34,670 bases of DNA from Rhodospirillales bacterium CG15_BIG_FIL_POST_REV_8_21_14_020_66_15 (GTDB taxonomy: Bacteria; Pseudomonadota; Alphaproteobacteria; Rhodospirillales; Casp-alpha2), in contig PFFW01000110.1 of NCBI GenBank assembly GCA_002781745.1, positions 1 to 34,670 on the forward strand, read 5' to 3'. Positions 23,678-32,240 of this stretch are shown piece by piece. Every line of letters begins with the position of its first letter. Within the stretch, counting starts at the first letter, position 1. The notes under the pieces were generated by a model. It saw only the letters and a list, made by a program, of their open reading frames with translations, ran no database searches and had not been told where the DNA came from. The translations under genes and the position numbers were made by a program.

Positions 23678-24840
23678 GAGACAAATTGTTCGGGGAGAAC
23701 GTTTTCCAGTCTCCCATCAGCCGACGCCGGTTTTGGCAATTGACCCGGACCTACGGCTTCACGGCCCTGGCCGTGACCGCCGCCGGCCTGCCGATGTTTT
23801 CCGAAGAGGCGCTGGCCCAGACCGCCAAGGAAGAGAAGGAACGCCAGAAGAGCGCCAAATCGACCATGAATCTGGCCACCGAATATGTCGTCGGCGCGAC
23901 CCGCTACTATCCGCTGGTTCAGTTGAATCTGAAGGAAAACATCCAGAACCTGACCAACGGCGAGGTCTACGTGAAGCTGTCGCCGGGCGGCGTCCTGGGC
24001 AAGGGCGGCGCGCTGGCCTCCAAGGTGCAATCCAATACCATTCAGGCGGCGCAGCATTCCGTTTCCAACTTCGCGCCCTTCGCTCCGGCCATCGATCTGA
24101 TCAACGTGCCTTACTGGGCCAACACCAACCAGAAGTTCGTCAACCTGGTGACGTCCAAGGCCTGGCGGGACGCCGTCCACACCCGTGTCAACGAACGCGG
24201 CTTCGAGGTCCTGCTGTATCTCGTGCTCGATCCGCGCACGGCGGCCACCCGCAAGGGCTTCGGCAAGGTGTTGAAGACGCCCGAGGACATGAAGGGCATG
24301 AAGTTCCGGGTGCCTGGTTCCAAGATCCTGCAGCAGTTCTATCGCATGGCGGGAGCCAACCCGACCCCCGTGGCCTGGGGCGAGACGCCGACGGCGATCA
24401 AGGAAGGCGTCGCCGACGGGCTCGATCCGGCGCTGGTGGCGCTCTACGCGGCGGGCTTCAGCGGCCTCCTCGAAACCGTGTCGTTCATCAAGTCCGTCGA
24501 GGACGCGCAGGTCTATTCGTGCAATCTGCAATGGCTGAGGGGGCTGTCCGACACGGCCCAGGAAGGCATCCGCCGGGCCGCCGAAATCACCTTCCAGCAG
24601 AATCTGGCCCAGGTTCCCGCCTCGCGCGCCTTCGCCATGGCCGAGATGGCCAGGTCCGGCACCGCCTATTACGCGCCGAACGAGGGCGAACTGGCGCAGT
24701 GGAAGGAAAAGACCGGCGCCCAGCGCCCGGAATGGGACGACCTGAAGAAGTCGCTGGCCGGCAGTCTTGCCAAGTTCGGCGAGTTCGAGGAAGCGGCCAA
24801 CGTCCAGGGCCGCTACTACGTCGACGACGTCAAGGGATGA
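23674..24840 (+). CDS. TRAP transporter substrate-binding protein (DctP family), Tat-exported
   Basis: The 388-residue periplasmic receptor of a TRAP transporter. The N-terminus has a twin-arginine signal SRRRFW (16-21), a hydrophobic core and an ALA-QT cleavage site near residue 48. The mature part has the DctP pattern: VKLSPGGVLGKGGALASKVQ, INVPYWANTNQKF, MKGMKFRVPGSKILQQFYRM with the conserved Arg that binds a carboxylate, and GANPTPVAWGETPTAIKEGV. TRAP receptors mostly bind organic acids such as sialic, keto or dicarboxylic acids; this ligand is not predictable. Export after folding suggests a cofactor or metal, or simply fast folding. Confidence 0.95.
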   Translation: MRDKLFGENVFQSPISRRRFWQLTRTYGFTALAVTAAGLPMFSEEALAQTAKEEKERQKSAKSTMNLATEYVVGATRYYPLVQLNLKENIQNLTNGEVYVKLSPGGVLGKGGALASKVQSNTIQAAQHSVSNFAPFAPAIDLINVPYWANTNQKFVNLVTSKAWRDAVHTRVNERGFEVLLYLVLDPRTAATRKGFGKVLKTPEDMKGMKFRVPGSKILQQFYRMAGANPTPVAWGETPTAIKEGVADGLDPALVALYAAGFSGLLETVSFIKSVEDAQVYSCNLQWLRGLSDTAQEGIRRAAEITFQQNLAQVPASRAFAMAEMARSGTAYYAPNEGELAQWKEKTGAQRPEWDDLKKSLAGSLAKFGEFEEAANVQGRYYVDDVKG

Positions 24841-24913
24841 ACCGAGCCGGCGAAACCGGGGCCGCCGCAGGGGTCGGCGGCCCATGGTCCCTTGCGGCGG
24901 GTAACGACCGGTG

Positions 24914-25429
24914 ATGCGCGCCGTCCTTCGCGCCATCGACCGTAACGGCGAACGCTATCTGCTGCTGGTTTTCTATTCCCTGGTGGTCGCGGTGATCGGG
25001 ATCGAGGTGGTGCGCCGCTTCGTGCTCTCCTACTCCAGCATCTGGGGCGAGGAAATCGCCCGGTTCGCGTTCATCTACCTGACCTGGATCGGGGCCAGCG
25101 CCGGGGTCAAGAACCGCAGCCATATCCGCATCGACGTGATCTACGGCTGGGTTCCCGAACGGCACCACGTCTGGCTCTATGCCCTGGCCGATGTGGCCAC
25201 CATGATTTTCGCGGTGGTTGCCCTGTACTATTCGATGATTCCGATCATCACCTCTCTCAATTTCGACAACGTTACCGACGGTCTCCGCATAAACCGGTCG
25301 TTCTTCCTGGTTGCGGTGCCCCTGGGGTTCGCCATGACGCTGGCGCGCGTGACGCAGAATCTGGTCCGCGACCTGCGTGACCATCGGGCGGGCCGCCCCG
25401 TCTATCGCGGCAAGAAGTTGTTCGAGTGA
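24914..25429 (+). CDS. TRAP transporter small permease subunit (DctQ family)
   Basis: 171 residues from ATG 24914; an in-frame GTG lies directly before it at 24911. Four membrane spans are visible: YLLLVFYSLVVAVIGIEVV, FAFIYLTWIGASAGV, VWLYALADVATMIFAVVALYY and FFLVAVPLGFAMTLARV. The motif SSIWGEEIARFAFIYLTWIG with the basic RSHIRIDV is the family signature. It pairs with the large subunit in the inner membrane to form the permease. The gene follows the receptor gene by about 70 bases and overlaps the next by one base. Confidence 0.94.
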   Translation: MRAVLRAIDRNGERYLLLVFYSLVVAVIGIEVVRRFVLSYSSIWGEEIARFAFIYLTWIGASAGVKNRSHIRIDVIYGWVPERHHVWLYALADVATMIFAVVALYYSMIPIITSLNFDNVTDGLRINRSFFLVAVPLGFAMTLARVTQNLVRDLRDHRAGRPVYRGKKLFE

Positions 25430-26730
25430 TGTACCAGCTCTATGCCGCATCATCGAACATCGGCTGGGCCGTCTACGGCCCCGCCCTGGGCATGGTCGTT
25501 CTGATCCTGCTCGGCGTGCCGATCTGGGTGGTGCTCGGCCTGGGAACGACGGTGCTGCTGTCGACGACGGATGTGATGCCCCTGACCCTGATCGGCGAAA
25601 CGCTGTTTTCCGGCGTCGACAGTTTTTCCCTGATCGCCGTGCCCCTGTTCATCCTGACCGGCGATGTCGTGGTGACGACCCGCATGTCGGAAAAGCTTCT
25701 CGGCCTGGCGGAGGCGGCGCTCGGCTGGATCCGTTCGGGGCTGGGCACCTCGACGGTGCTGGGCTGCGGGTTCTTCGCCTGCATTTCCGGTTCCGACGCC
25801 GCCGACGCGGCGGCCCTCGGGCGGATCACCGTTCCCCACCTGGTGGCAAAGGGATATCCCCTGCCTTATGCCTGCGCCCTGGTCGCCAGCGGCGCCACCA
25901 CCGGCATCCTGATCCCGCCGTCCATTTCCTACATCATCATCGGCCTGACACTGGGCATATCGGCCTCGACCCTGTTCCTGGCGGCGGCCATTCCGGGGGC
26001 GTTGGTGCTGCTGACGATCATCCTGACCAATGTCGCGGTCAACCGTTCGCGCGGCTATGAAAAAAGCGCCGGCAGGTTTTCCGCGCCCGCCTTCGGGCGC
26101 GCCTTCTGGGCGGCGCGCTACGCGCTGCTGGTGCCGTTCATCATCCTCGGCGGCATTTATTCAGGCATCTTCACGCCGACCGAATCGGCCTCGGTCGCGG
26201 TGCTGACGGCGATCGCCGTCGGGTTCGGCACCCGGCAACTGAAGCTGTCCGATTTCCCGCGCATGATGGAACGCTCGGCCGAGGTCAACGGCGTCATCGC
26301 CCCGATCATCGGAATCGCCCTGCTGCTGGCCCAGGCGCTGGCGGCGCTCGACGTGCCGCAGGCCTTCGTCAACGGCATTACGGCCGCGACGGACAGCGCG
26401 CCTCTTGTGATCCTGCTGATGCTGGCGGTGTTCCTGATCGCCGGATGCGTCATGGAGACGACGCCCAACATCGTCATCCTGGCGCCGCTGATGTTGCCGC
26501 TTGCCTCCGAGATCGGCATGGACCCCATCCATTTCTGCATTTTCATGGTCACGGCCCTGGGGGTCGGATTCATCACGCCCCCGCTGGGGCTCAACCTGTT
26601 CGTGCTGTCGGGCCTGACCGGAGAGCCGGTCCTGAAGATCGCCGCGCGGGCGGTGCCGTTCGTCCTTTCGATGCTCGTGATCGTGGTGATCCTGGCCTTC
26701 GTGCCCTGGCTGTCGCTTTGGGCTCTATAG
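25429..26730 (+). CDS. TRAP transporter large permease subunit (DctM family)
   Basis: 433 residues from ATG 25429, overlapping the previous stop (TGATG). About 12 hydrophobic segments are present. Family markers include FSLIAVPLFILTGDVV, STVLGCGFFACISGSDAADAAALGRI, LVASGATTGILIPPSISYIIIGL, GIYSGIFTPTESASVAVLTAIAVGF and ITPPLGLNLFVLSGL. It is the sodium-driven transport channel of the TRAP system. The gene ends six bases before the convergent M23-like gene. Confidence 0.95.
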   Translation: MYQLYAASSNIGWAVYGPALGMVVLILLGVPIWVVLGLGTTVLLSTTDVMPLTLIGETLFSGVDSFSLIAVPLFILTGDVVVTTRMSEKLLGLAEAALGWIRSGLGTSTVLGCGFFACISGSDAADAAALGRITVPHLVAKGYPLPYACALVASGATTGILIPPSISYIIIGLTLGISASTLFLAAAIPGALVLLTIILTNVAVNRSRGYEKSAGRFSAPAFGRAFWAARYALLVPFIILGGIYSGIFTPTESASVAVLTAIAVGFGTRQLKLSDFPRMMERSAEVNGVIAPIIGIALLLAQALAALDVPQAFVNGITAATDSAPLVILLMLAVFLIAGCVMETTPNIVILAPLMLPLASEIGMDPIHFCIFMVTALGVGFITPPLGLNLFVLSGLTGEPVLKIAARAVPFVLSMLVIVVILAFVPWLSLWAL

Positions 26731-26736
26731 AGCCTG

Positions 26737-27753
26737 TCAGTTCCGCGAACAGGTATAGGGCCAGGTGATGCGCGCGCCTGCGGGCACGGTTTCCCCGTCC
26801 GCCGCGATGACGGCGATCGGCACGGCCTTGTCGTCCTCCGGCAGGGCCTTCATGGCGGCGCTGTCGAAGGGCGGCTTGCCGCGCCACAGGGCCAGCGGGT
26901 CCATCCAGTGGCCGTCGAAGGGAATGACGCCGCGGCGGCCGACGGCGTAGCGGGGGTCGGCGGAATACCATACGGCGAAGTGGATCGCCGGGCGGCGGGC
27001 GTAGCGGCCGCCGGGAACGCCGGAGTTCCCCGTCGGGCCCAGGTCGTCGCCGCGCTTCACGCGCTGGCCTGGGATCAGCTTGGGGACCTCGTTGAAATGG
27101 GCGTATTGGGTGTAGGTCCAGACGGACAGACCCGTGTCCTCCGGCGCGTGGCGCAGGGTGATCTCGATCCCCCGGTAGCTGTCGGCGCCTTCCAGGACCT
27201 GGAGCACCGTGCCGTCGGCCACCGCCCGCATGGGTTCGCCGAAGGGGGCGGGCATGTCGATGCCGCCGTGATAGGCGATGCGCTCGCGCTTGCCCGAATA
27301 GTCGATGGCCCAGCCCTCGTCGATGCCTGGGCAGTCCAGCCCTTCGGGAAAGCGCGGCACGAGCCCCGTCGGGAACAGGCCGCGGGCGACGGCGAGGTCG
27401 ATGTCGCAGTTCCGGCCGCGCAGGATGGCGCAGCGCACGTCCTGGGCGATGGAGGGCGGCGGAACCCGGCCTTCCGGGGCGCCCGGCATGCCGGCGGCCG
27501 GGGCGCCGCCGCCTTCGCCCTCGCCGCCGAACCGTGCGCGCAACTCCTCCATCGTCAGGAAACCGTCGCCGTCAGCGTCCATGCGCTTGAAGCCCTTGGG
27601 CTTGCGCTGCCATTCGCCGGCGCTGACGCGGCCGTCGCCATCGGCGTCCATCATTCGCATGATCCGCGCCGCCTTGTCCTGGGCCTTGGCGGCCGGTGCC
27701 AACAAAACCCCCAGCAACGCCGCGAGGGCGGAGGCACGCAACACCGTTCTCAT
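26737..27753 (-). CDS. Secreted EF-hand and M23 peptidase-like protein
   Basis: 338 residues. A signal peptide ends near AKA-QD (about 24). Two canonical EF-hand loops follow, DADGDGRVSAGE (36-47) and DADGDGFLTMEE (59-70), so it should bind calcium. After a Gly/Pro linker comes a LytM/M23-type domain: YHGGIDMPAPFGEPMRAVAD gives zinc ligands H162 and D166, YAHF gives H219, and AIHFAVWY gives H258. The first His of the usual HxH is Ala256, so peptidase activity is doubtful. It is periplasmic or extracellular and probably cell-wall related. Its 3' end is also found as a remnant at 23120-23161. Confidence 0.88.
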   Translation of the reverse strand: MRTVLRASALAALLGVLLAPAAKAQDKAARIMRMMDADGDGRVSAGEWQRKPKGFKRMDADGDGFLTMEELRARFGGEGEGGGAPAAGMPGAPEGRVPPPSIAQDVRCAILRGRNCDIDLAVARGLFPTGLVPRFPEGLDCPGIDEGWAIDYSGKRERIAYHGGIDMPAPFGEPMRAVADGTVLQVLEGADSYRGIEITLRHAPEDTGLSVWTYTQYAHFNEVPKLIPGQRVKRGDDLGPTGNSGVPGGRYARRPAIHFAVWYSADPRYAVGRRGVIPFDGHWMDPLALWRGKPPFDSAAMKALPEDDKAVPIAVIAADGETVPAGARITWPYTCSRN

Positions 27754-27865
27754 GGCCCGATCTCCCCGTAAGGCCCGGTTGGAACAGCCGGTATGGACGT
27801 GTCGGAAAGGCGGCCGATTATACCAGAACCGCGGCCGGGCGGGAGCGGGATCCGCCGCCTGCCGG

Positions 27866-29065
27866 TCACGCGGACTGCGGCGCCAGGGCCCGCCGCATCA
27901 CGAGGCAGAGCGGCAGCGGCGCCAGGATCGCCGCCGCCATGGACAGCATGGCCGGCGCCAGACCGAAGGCGTCGCCGATCAGCCCGAACGCCATCGGCCC
28001 GACGATCATCGCGCCGGTGGCGATCGAATAGATGACGGCGAAGCCGCGCGCCTGGCGTTCGGGTTCGATCAGGTCGGCCACCGTGCCGTAGGTGATCGAC
28101 GATCCGCCTTGCAGGACCATGCCCAGCACCGGCAGCAGGAAATAGGCGGCCAGGGTCGGCAGCAGCAGGACCGCGACGATGCCCAAGGCCGTCAGGATTT
28201 CCACCAGCACCAGGGACCGGACGGGGCCCAGGCGTTCAGCCAGGAAGCCGCAGCCGAACTTGCCGAAGGCGCCGCCGGCCAGCGTCAGGACCACGGCGAA
28301 GGCGCTGAGCGCCGTCGGCACCTCCTTCTCGATCATCAGGAAGGCGACGAAGGTCAGGAAGCCGCCCTGCACCACCGTATCGACGAGCACGATCCCGCAC
28401 AGCGCCGCGAAGGCCCCCCGGTCGCGGACGCCCCAGCCGCCCAGGACCGCGCCGCCGCCCTCGACGTCGGCCGGCGGCGGTTTCAGGCCCGCGCCGGCGC
28501 GGCCCAGCGCCGCCAGGACGGCCAAGCCGGCGAGAACGGCCGCCGCACCCAGGGCCAGGGTCGTGTGCTGCCACGCAATCCCGGCGCCGATGGACAGGGT
28601 GAACAGCCCGGCGAAGGTGAGCTTGCCCACGTCGCCGAACGAGTTGTAGGTGCCCAGCGCCGCCCGCCGTCCCCGGTCGCCGAACACCCGGCTGACCAGG
28701 GTCGAGCACAGGGTATGCTGGAAGCCGCCGCCGACGCCGGCGACCAGCAGGATGAGGACCAGCGACCAGAACCCGTCGGCCCAGGCCAGGGCCATGTACC
28801 CGGCGCCCGCGGCCAGCAGTCCGAACGCGATGGGCAGCCGTTCGCCGATACGCTCCGACAGCATGCCCGACGGCAGCTCGAAAGCCGTCATGGCCGTGCG
28901 GTTGGCGGCCCGGATGATGCCGACCTGCGCGTAGCTCAGGCCGAACGCCTGGGCCACCACCGGCAGCAGCACGTAGAGCAGGTCCGTCAGGCCGTCCTGT
29001 AGGCTGTGGGCGGCGCAGCAAGAGGCCAGCGTGACGCGGCGACGGTGCCTGTCGTCACGTTCCAT
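27866..29065 (-). CDS. Major facilitator superfamily transporter
   Basis: About 399 residues from ATG 29065, which overlaps the end of the lactonase gene by 11 bases. Twelve hydrophobic segments in two halves. The first half has SLQDGLTDLLYVLLPVVAQAF, SGMLSERIGERLPIAFGLLA (the MFS loop 2-3 motif) and VAGVGGGFQHTLCSTLVSRVF; the second half has GKFGCGFLAERLGPVRSLVLV. The pattern resembles fosmidomycin-resistance and nitrate/sugar exporter-like MFS groups, but the substrate is not assignable. It is probably translationally coupled to the metallo-beta-lactamase gene. Confidence 0.9.
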   Translation of the reverse strand: MERDDRHRRRVTLASCCAAHSLQDGLTDLLYVLLPVVAQAFGLSYAQVGIIRAANRTAMTAFELPSGMLSERIGERLPIAFGLLAAGAGYMALAWADGFWSLVLILLVAGVGGGFQHTLCSTLVSRVFGDRGRRAALGTYNSFGDVGKLTFAGLFTLSIGAGIAWQHTTLALGAAAVLAGLAVLAALGRAGAGLKPPPADVEGGGAVLGGWGVRDRGAFAALCGIVLVDTVVQGGFLTFVAFLMIEKEVPTALSAFAVVLTLAGGAFGKFGCGFLAERLGPVRSLVLVEILTALGIVAVLLLPTLAAYFLLPVLGMVLQGGSSITYGTVADLIEPERQARGFAVIYSIATGAMIVGPMAFGLIGDAFGLAPAMLSMAAAILAPLPLCLVMRRALAPQSA

Positions 29066-29855
29066 GGGGCGCCAGGTCGACGCGCGCGACGATGCCCGCA
29101 AGGTCCTCCGACGCGGGGGGATAAAGCTCCATCACCAGGGGGTCGTGGCCTGGCACCACATGGTCCGGGCTTTCCGCCAGACGCGCGACCTTGCGGTGGC
29201 CCTCCAGCATGTCGCCGATGTGGAGCACGGTCGGAAAAGGGTTCTTGTGCCGCCAGTTGGCGTATAGGTGCATGGAATCGGAGGCGAGCACGACCCAGCC
29301 GCGTTCGGTCCAGGCCCGCACGAACTGCATGCCCTGGGTATGGCCGCCCACGTGATGCAGGGTCAGGCCGGGGAACAGCGCGTCGTCGCCGTTGTGGAAC
29401 TCGACCCGGTCCTTGTAGAGCCCCCGCACCAGATGGCACACGTCGTCGGGGTCGAAGGAGTTGCGCAGCACCGGATAGCGCATGTAACGCCCGGTGACGT
29501 AGGACATCTCCAGGTCCTGGATGTGGAACGTCGCCTTGGGGAACTTGTCCAGGTTGCCGCCGTGGTCGTAATGCATGTGGGTGATGACCACGTCGGTCAC
29601 GTCTCCGGGGTCGACGCCGATCAGTCTGAGACTGTCCACCGGGCAGCGGTACATGGTGCGGCCGCGCGCCTTTGCCGCTTCCGCGTCGAAACCCGTGTCG
29701 ACCACGACCGTATGGCTCTTCGACTTGCAGACCCAGACGTAGTAGTCGATGGGATAGGGCGCGTCGTGGGGATCGGGCGGGTTCAGGAAGTTCTGCGATT
29801 GCGGGCGGGAATGGGTACCGTACTTGATGGCGTAAAGCTCGAAGGTCTCGGTCAT
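29055..29855 (-). CDS. Metallo-beta-lactamase fold hydrolase, N-acyl-homoserine lactonase-like
   Basis: 266 residues. The zinc motif THMHYDHGG gives H93, H95, D97 and H98; further ligands are H172 in GGHTQGM, D193 in ASDSMH and H237 in PGHDPL. This two-metal set and the length match the AttM/AiiB quorum-quenching lactonase family. The substrate may be an acyl-homoserine lactone or another lactone; no luxI or luxR gene is in the window. ATG 29855 has AGGAG about ten bases upstream. It is divergent from the dioxygenase gene and overlaps the MFS gene. Confidence 0.88.
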   Translation of the reverse strand: MTETFELYAIKYGTHSRPQSQNFLNPPDPHDAPYPIDYYVWVCKSKSHTVVVDTGFDAEAAKARGRTMYRCPVDSLRLIGVDPGDVTDVVITHMHYDHGGNLDKFPKATFHIQDLEMSYVTGRYMRYPVLRNSFDPDDVCHLVRGLYKDRVEFHNGDDALFPGLTLHHVGGHTQGMQFVRAWTERGWVVLASDSMHLYANWRHKNPFPTVLHIGDMLEGHRKVARLAESPDHVVPGHDPLVMELYPPASEDLAGIVARVDLAPHGT

Positions 29856-29935
29856 TTCTTGGTGTCTCCTCTTGACCGAAGCCTATGACCCCCGCAGGGT
29901 CCCGGCAAGTCCCATCCCCCCACAGCGTCCGTTCA

Positions 29936-29964
29936 TTGCGGCGGGAACGGCGGGGCGGTAGACT
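29936..29964 (+). promoter_or_regulatory. Candidate promoter of the dioxygenase gene
   Basis: TTGCGG (29936-29941), a 17-base spacer and TAGACT (29959-29964), 45 bases before ATG 30009. Confidence 0.45.
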
Positions 29965-30008
29965 TCGCCTTCACGAGGATCATCCGACAGGGAAAGCGGG
30001 AGCCGACG

Positions 30009-30818
30009 ATGGCGCTGCGACTGACCGATTCCGACCTGAAGCAGTTCGACGAGGAAGGCTGGCTGTTCTTCCCGGGCGTGTTCTCGGGCGACGAGGTGGC
30101 GCTTCTGAACGAGGAGGCGCACAAGATCTTCGCGTCGGACCGCGAGGAGGTGTTCCGCGAGAAGGACGGCAAGACCGCGCGCACGGCCTTCGCGGCGCAG
30201 AATTTCAATGAGGCCTATCGCCGCCTCGGCCGCCATCCGCGCCTCTTGGGCCCGGTGATGCAGCTGCTCGACGGTCCGGTCTACATGCATCAGTTCAAGA
30301 TCAACGCCAAGGCCGCCTTCAACGGCGACGTCTGGCAATGGCATCAGGACTACGGCACCTGGAAGCGCGACGACGACATGCCGGAGCCCAGGGCCATGAA
30401 CATCGCCCTGTTCCTCGACGACGTGACGGAATTCAACGGGGCGCTGATGTTCATTCCGCGCTCCCACAAGAAGGGCACGCTGAAGGCCGGGCACGACCTG
30501 AAGACCACCAGCTACCCCCTGTGGACCATCGACGAGGACACGATCACGCAACTGGTCGCCGACGGCGGGATCGTGTCGCCCAAGGGCAAGGCGGGCGGCG
30601 TCATCATGTTCCATTCCAACCTGGTGCACGGCAGCCCGTCCAACATGTCGCCCTTCGACCGCACCATCGTCTATCTGAGCCTGTGCCACGTGGACAACCA
30701 CATTCGGCGCTTCCAGCGCGCGGAATGGATCGCCCACCGCGACTTCACGCCGCTGGAGCCGCTGGCCGACCACTGCCTGGCGGAACTGGTCGAGGCACGC
30801 CGGGCGGCGGCGGAATAG
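30009..30818 (+). CDS. Phytanoyl-CoA dioxygenase (PhyH) family, ectoine hydroxylase-like
   Basis: 269-residue non-haem Fe(II)/2-oxoglutarate oxygenase. The iron triad is H112 and D114 in WQWHQDYGTW and H207 in NLVHGSPSN; R218 in FDRTIVYL is the likely 2-oxoglutarate anchor. The stretch VYMHQFKINAKAAF, WHQDYGTW, MPEPRAMNIALFLDD and ALMFIPRSH runs parallel to EctD, but no ectABC genes are near and the substrate is open. ATG 30009 has GGGAG seven bases upstream. It faces the lactonase across a 150-base divergent gap. Confidence 0.9.
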   Translation: MALRLTDSDLKQFDEEGWLFFPGVFSGDEVALLNEEAHKIFASDREEVFREKDGKTARTAFAAQNFNEAYRRLGRHPRLLGPVMQLLDGPVYMHQFKINAKAAFNGDVWQWHQDYGTWKRDDDMPEPRAMNIALFLDDVTEFNGALMFIPRSHKKGTLKAGHDLKTTSYPLWTIDEDTITQLVADGGIVSPKGKAGGVIMFHSNLVHGSPSNMSPFDRTIVYLSLCHVDNHIRRFQRAEWIAHRDFTPLEPLADHCLAELVEARRAAAE

Positions 30819-30829
30819 ATTGCGGCCGT

Positions 30830-30872
30830 TTGATCAAGGTCAATAGCGGCCGGGCGCGCAGGGTGGTAAGCT
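30830..30872 (+). promoter_or_regulatory. FNR/FixK-type box and -10 of a class II promoter
   Basis: TTGATCAAGGTCAA (30830-30843) fits TTGAT-N4-GTCAA, the FNR/FnrL/FixK site of alphaproteobacteria. The box centre is 42 bases before the ATG at 30879, and TAAGCT (30867-30872) lies seven bases before that ATG. This is the exact geometry of an FNR-activated promoter with the box at about -41.5 and the transcript starting on the A of ATG. Confidence 0.62.
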
Positions 30873-30878
30873 GTCGCC

Positions 30879-31106
30879 ATGGACACAAACGAACTTCTCG
30901 CCGCCATCAACATGGCGATCTCCGAAATGGACGAACGACCCGAGGACATGCACGAAGTCCATATGCGGCTGATCGAGCTGCTGGACCAGTTGCGCGCCAC
31001 CGGGGCAGACCTGCCCACCGATCTGGTCGAACTGGAACGCCGCCTGTCCGAGGACGTGGAAGGCGTGCCCGTCGACAGCGAGAAGGACCCGGGCCCGCTC
31101 GGCTGA
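30879..31106 (+). CDS. Small acidic helical protein, unknown function
   Basis: 75 residues: MDTNELLAAINMAISEMDER, then helix HMRLIELLDQLRATGADLP, then LVELERRLSEDVEG and a Pro/Gly tail. It is strongly acidic with heptad-like leucines, so likely a small helical, possibly dimeric, cytoplasmic protein. No family recognised. There is no ribosome site at normal spacing; with the promoter geometry upstream the mRNA is probably leaderless and induced at low oxygen. Confidence 0.72.
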   Translation: MDTNELLAAINMAISEMDERPEDMHEVHMRLIELLDQLRATGADLPTDLVELERRLSEDVEGVPVDSEKDPGPLG

Positions 31107-31121
31107 GCCCGACCTTTCCCC

Positions 31122-32240
31122 CTAATTCCCGCCCTTGTAGATGATGCGGTAGACCGCGCCGCGAAAATCGTCGGACACCAGCAGCGATCCGTCCGCCAGT
31201 TCCTTCACGTCCACCGGCCGGCCCCAGCGCGCCCCGTCCGGGCGCAGGAAGCCGGTGGCGAAGGGCTCCCACGAAAGGGCCTTTCCCGTCTTCTTGTCGA
31301 AGCGCACCCGCGCCACGCGGTAGCCGTCGGGCACGCGGCGGTTCCACGACCCGTGCTGGGCGACGAAGGCGTCGCCCCGGGCCTCGGCCGGGAACATGGC
31401 GCCCCGGTAGAAGCTCACGCCGAGGGCCGCCACATGGGCGCCGAAGGCGACCGCCGGCGGATTGTGCGGCGCGGGCAGGGGTCGGTCCTGGAATTCGTCC
31501 GTGCGCGCCGTGCCGCCGCCGAACCACGGGAATCCGAACCACAGGCCTTTTACCGGCGCGTGGTTGAACTCGTCGGGCGGAACGTCCTCGCCCATGTTGT
31601 CGGCGCCGTTGTCCGTGAAATACAGGTCTCCGCTTGACGGCTGGAAGTCGAAGCCCACGGAATTGCGGACGCCGCGGGCGAACACCTCGGGCGTCCGCGG
31701 GCCGGGCGTGCCCGGCGGGGCGAGGCGGAGGATGGTGCCTTCCATCCCCTTGACCTCGCAGACGTTGCAGGGTGATCCGACCGCCACGTAGAGCAGGCCG
31801 TCCGGGCCGAAACGGGCATAGCGCCAGCCGTGCCAGGGATCGTCGGGCAGGGCGTCGAACAGGACTTCGGGCTCGGCCGCCTGCAATTCTTCAAGCGAGC
31901 GCGCCCGCCAGCGGCTGATGCGGTGCTGTTCGGCGATGTAGAGCCAGCCGTCCCTCCAGTCGACGCCGTTGGCGACGTTCAGGTTGTCGAATACGCGCAC
32001 GACCTTTTCCGGGCGCATGTCCCGGTCGGCGTCGACGATGGCGTGGACCTGGGGCCCCCGCTGGCCGACGAAGACGACGCCGAGTTCCGGCACGGGCACC
32101 AGGCTGCGCGCCTTGGGCACGGTCGCGAACGGTTCGATGGCGTAGCCCGGCGGCACCTGGATGAAGGGCGGCAGGCTGTCCGCGGCCCGCGCCCCGCCGG
32201 CGGAAAGGATCGCCAGAAGCAGGAGCGCCGGCAGCCTCAT
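31122..32240 (-). CDS. Secreted PQQ-dependent sugar dehydrogenase-like beta-propeller
   Basis: 372 residues from ATG 32240. A signal peptide (LPALLLLAILSAGGARA, cut near residue 19) precedes a six-bladed propeller of the soluble glucose/sorbosone dehydrogenase (SGL/GDH) fold: VPPGYAIEPFATV, VFVGQRG, NGVDWRDGWLYIAEQHRISR, RYARFGPDGLLYVAVGSPCN, RNSVGFDFQP, LYFTDNGADNMGED, FVAQHGSWNR and RPVDVKELADGSLLVSDD. A Cys pair in CNVC could form a disulfide. It would act in the periplasm on an unknown sugar or polyol. Its ATG overlaps the gpt stop by four bases (ATGA). Confidence 0.92.
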   Translation of the reverse strand: MRLPALLLLAILSAGGARAADSLPPFIQVPPGYAIEPFATVPKARSLVPVPELGVVFVGQRGPQVHAIVDADRDMRPEKVVRVFDNLNVANGVDWRDGWLYIAEQHRISRWRARSLEELQAAEPEVLFDALPDDPWHGWRYARFGPDGLLYVAVGSPCNVCEVKGMEGTILRLAPPGTPGPRTPEVFARGVRNSVGFDFQPSSGDLYFTDNGADNMGEDVPPDEFNHAPVKGLWFGFPWFGGGTARTDEFQDRPLPAPHNPPAVAFGAHVAALGVSFYRGAMFPAEARGDAFVAQHGSWNRRVPDGYRVARVRFDKKTGKALSWEPFATGFLRPDGARWGRPVDVKELADGSLLVSDDFRGAVYRIIYKGGN

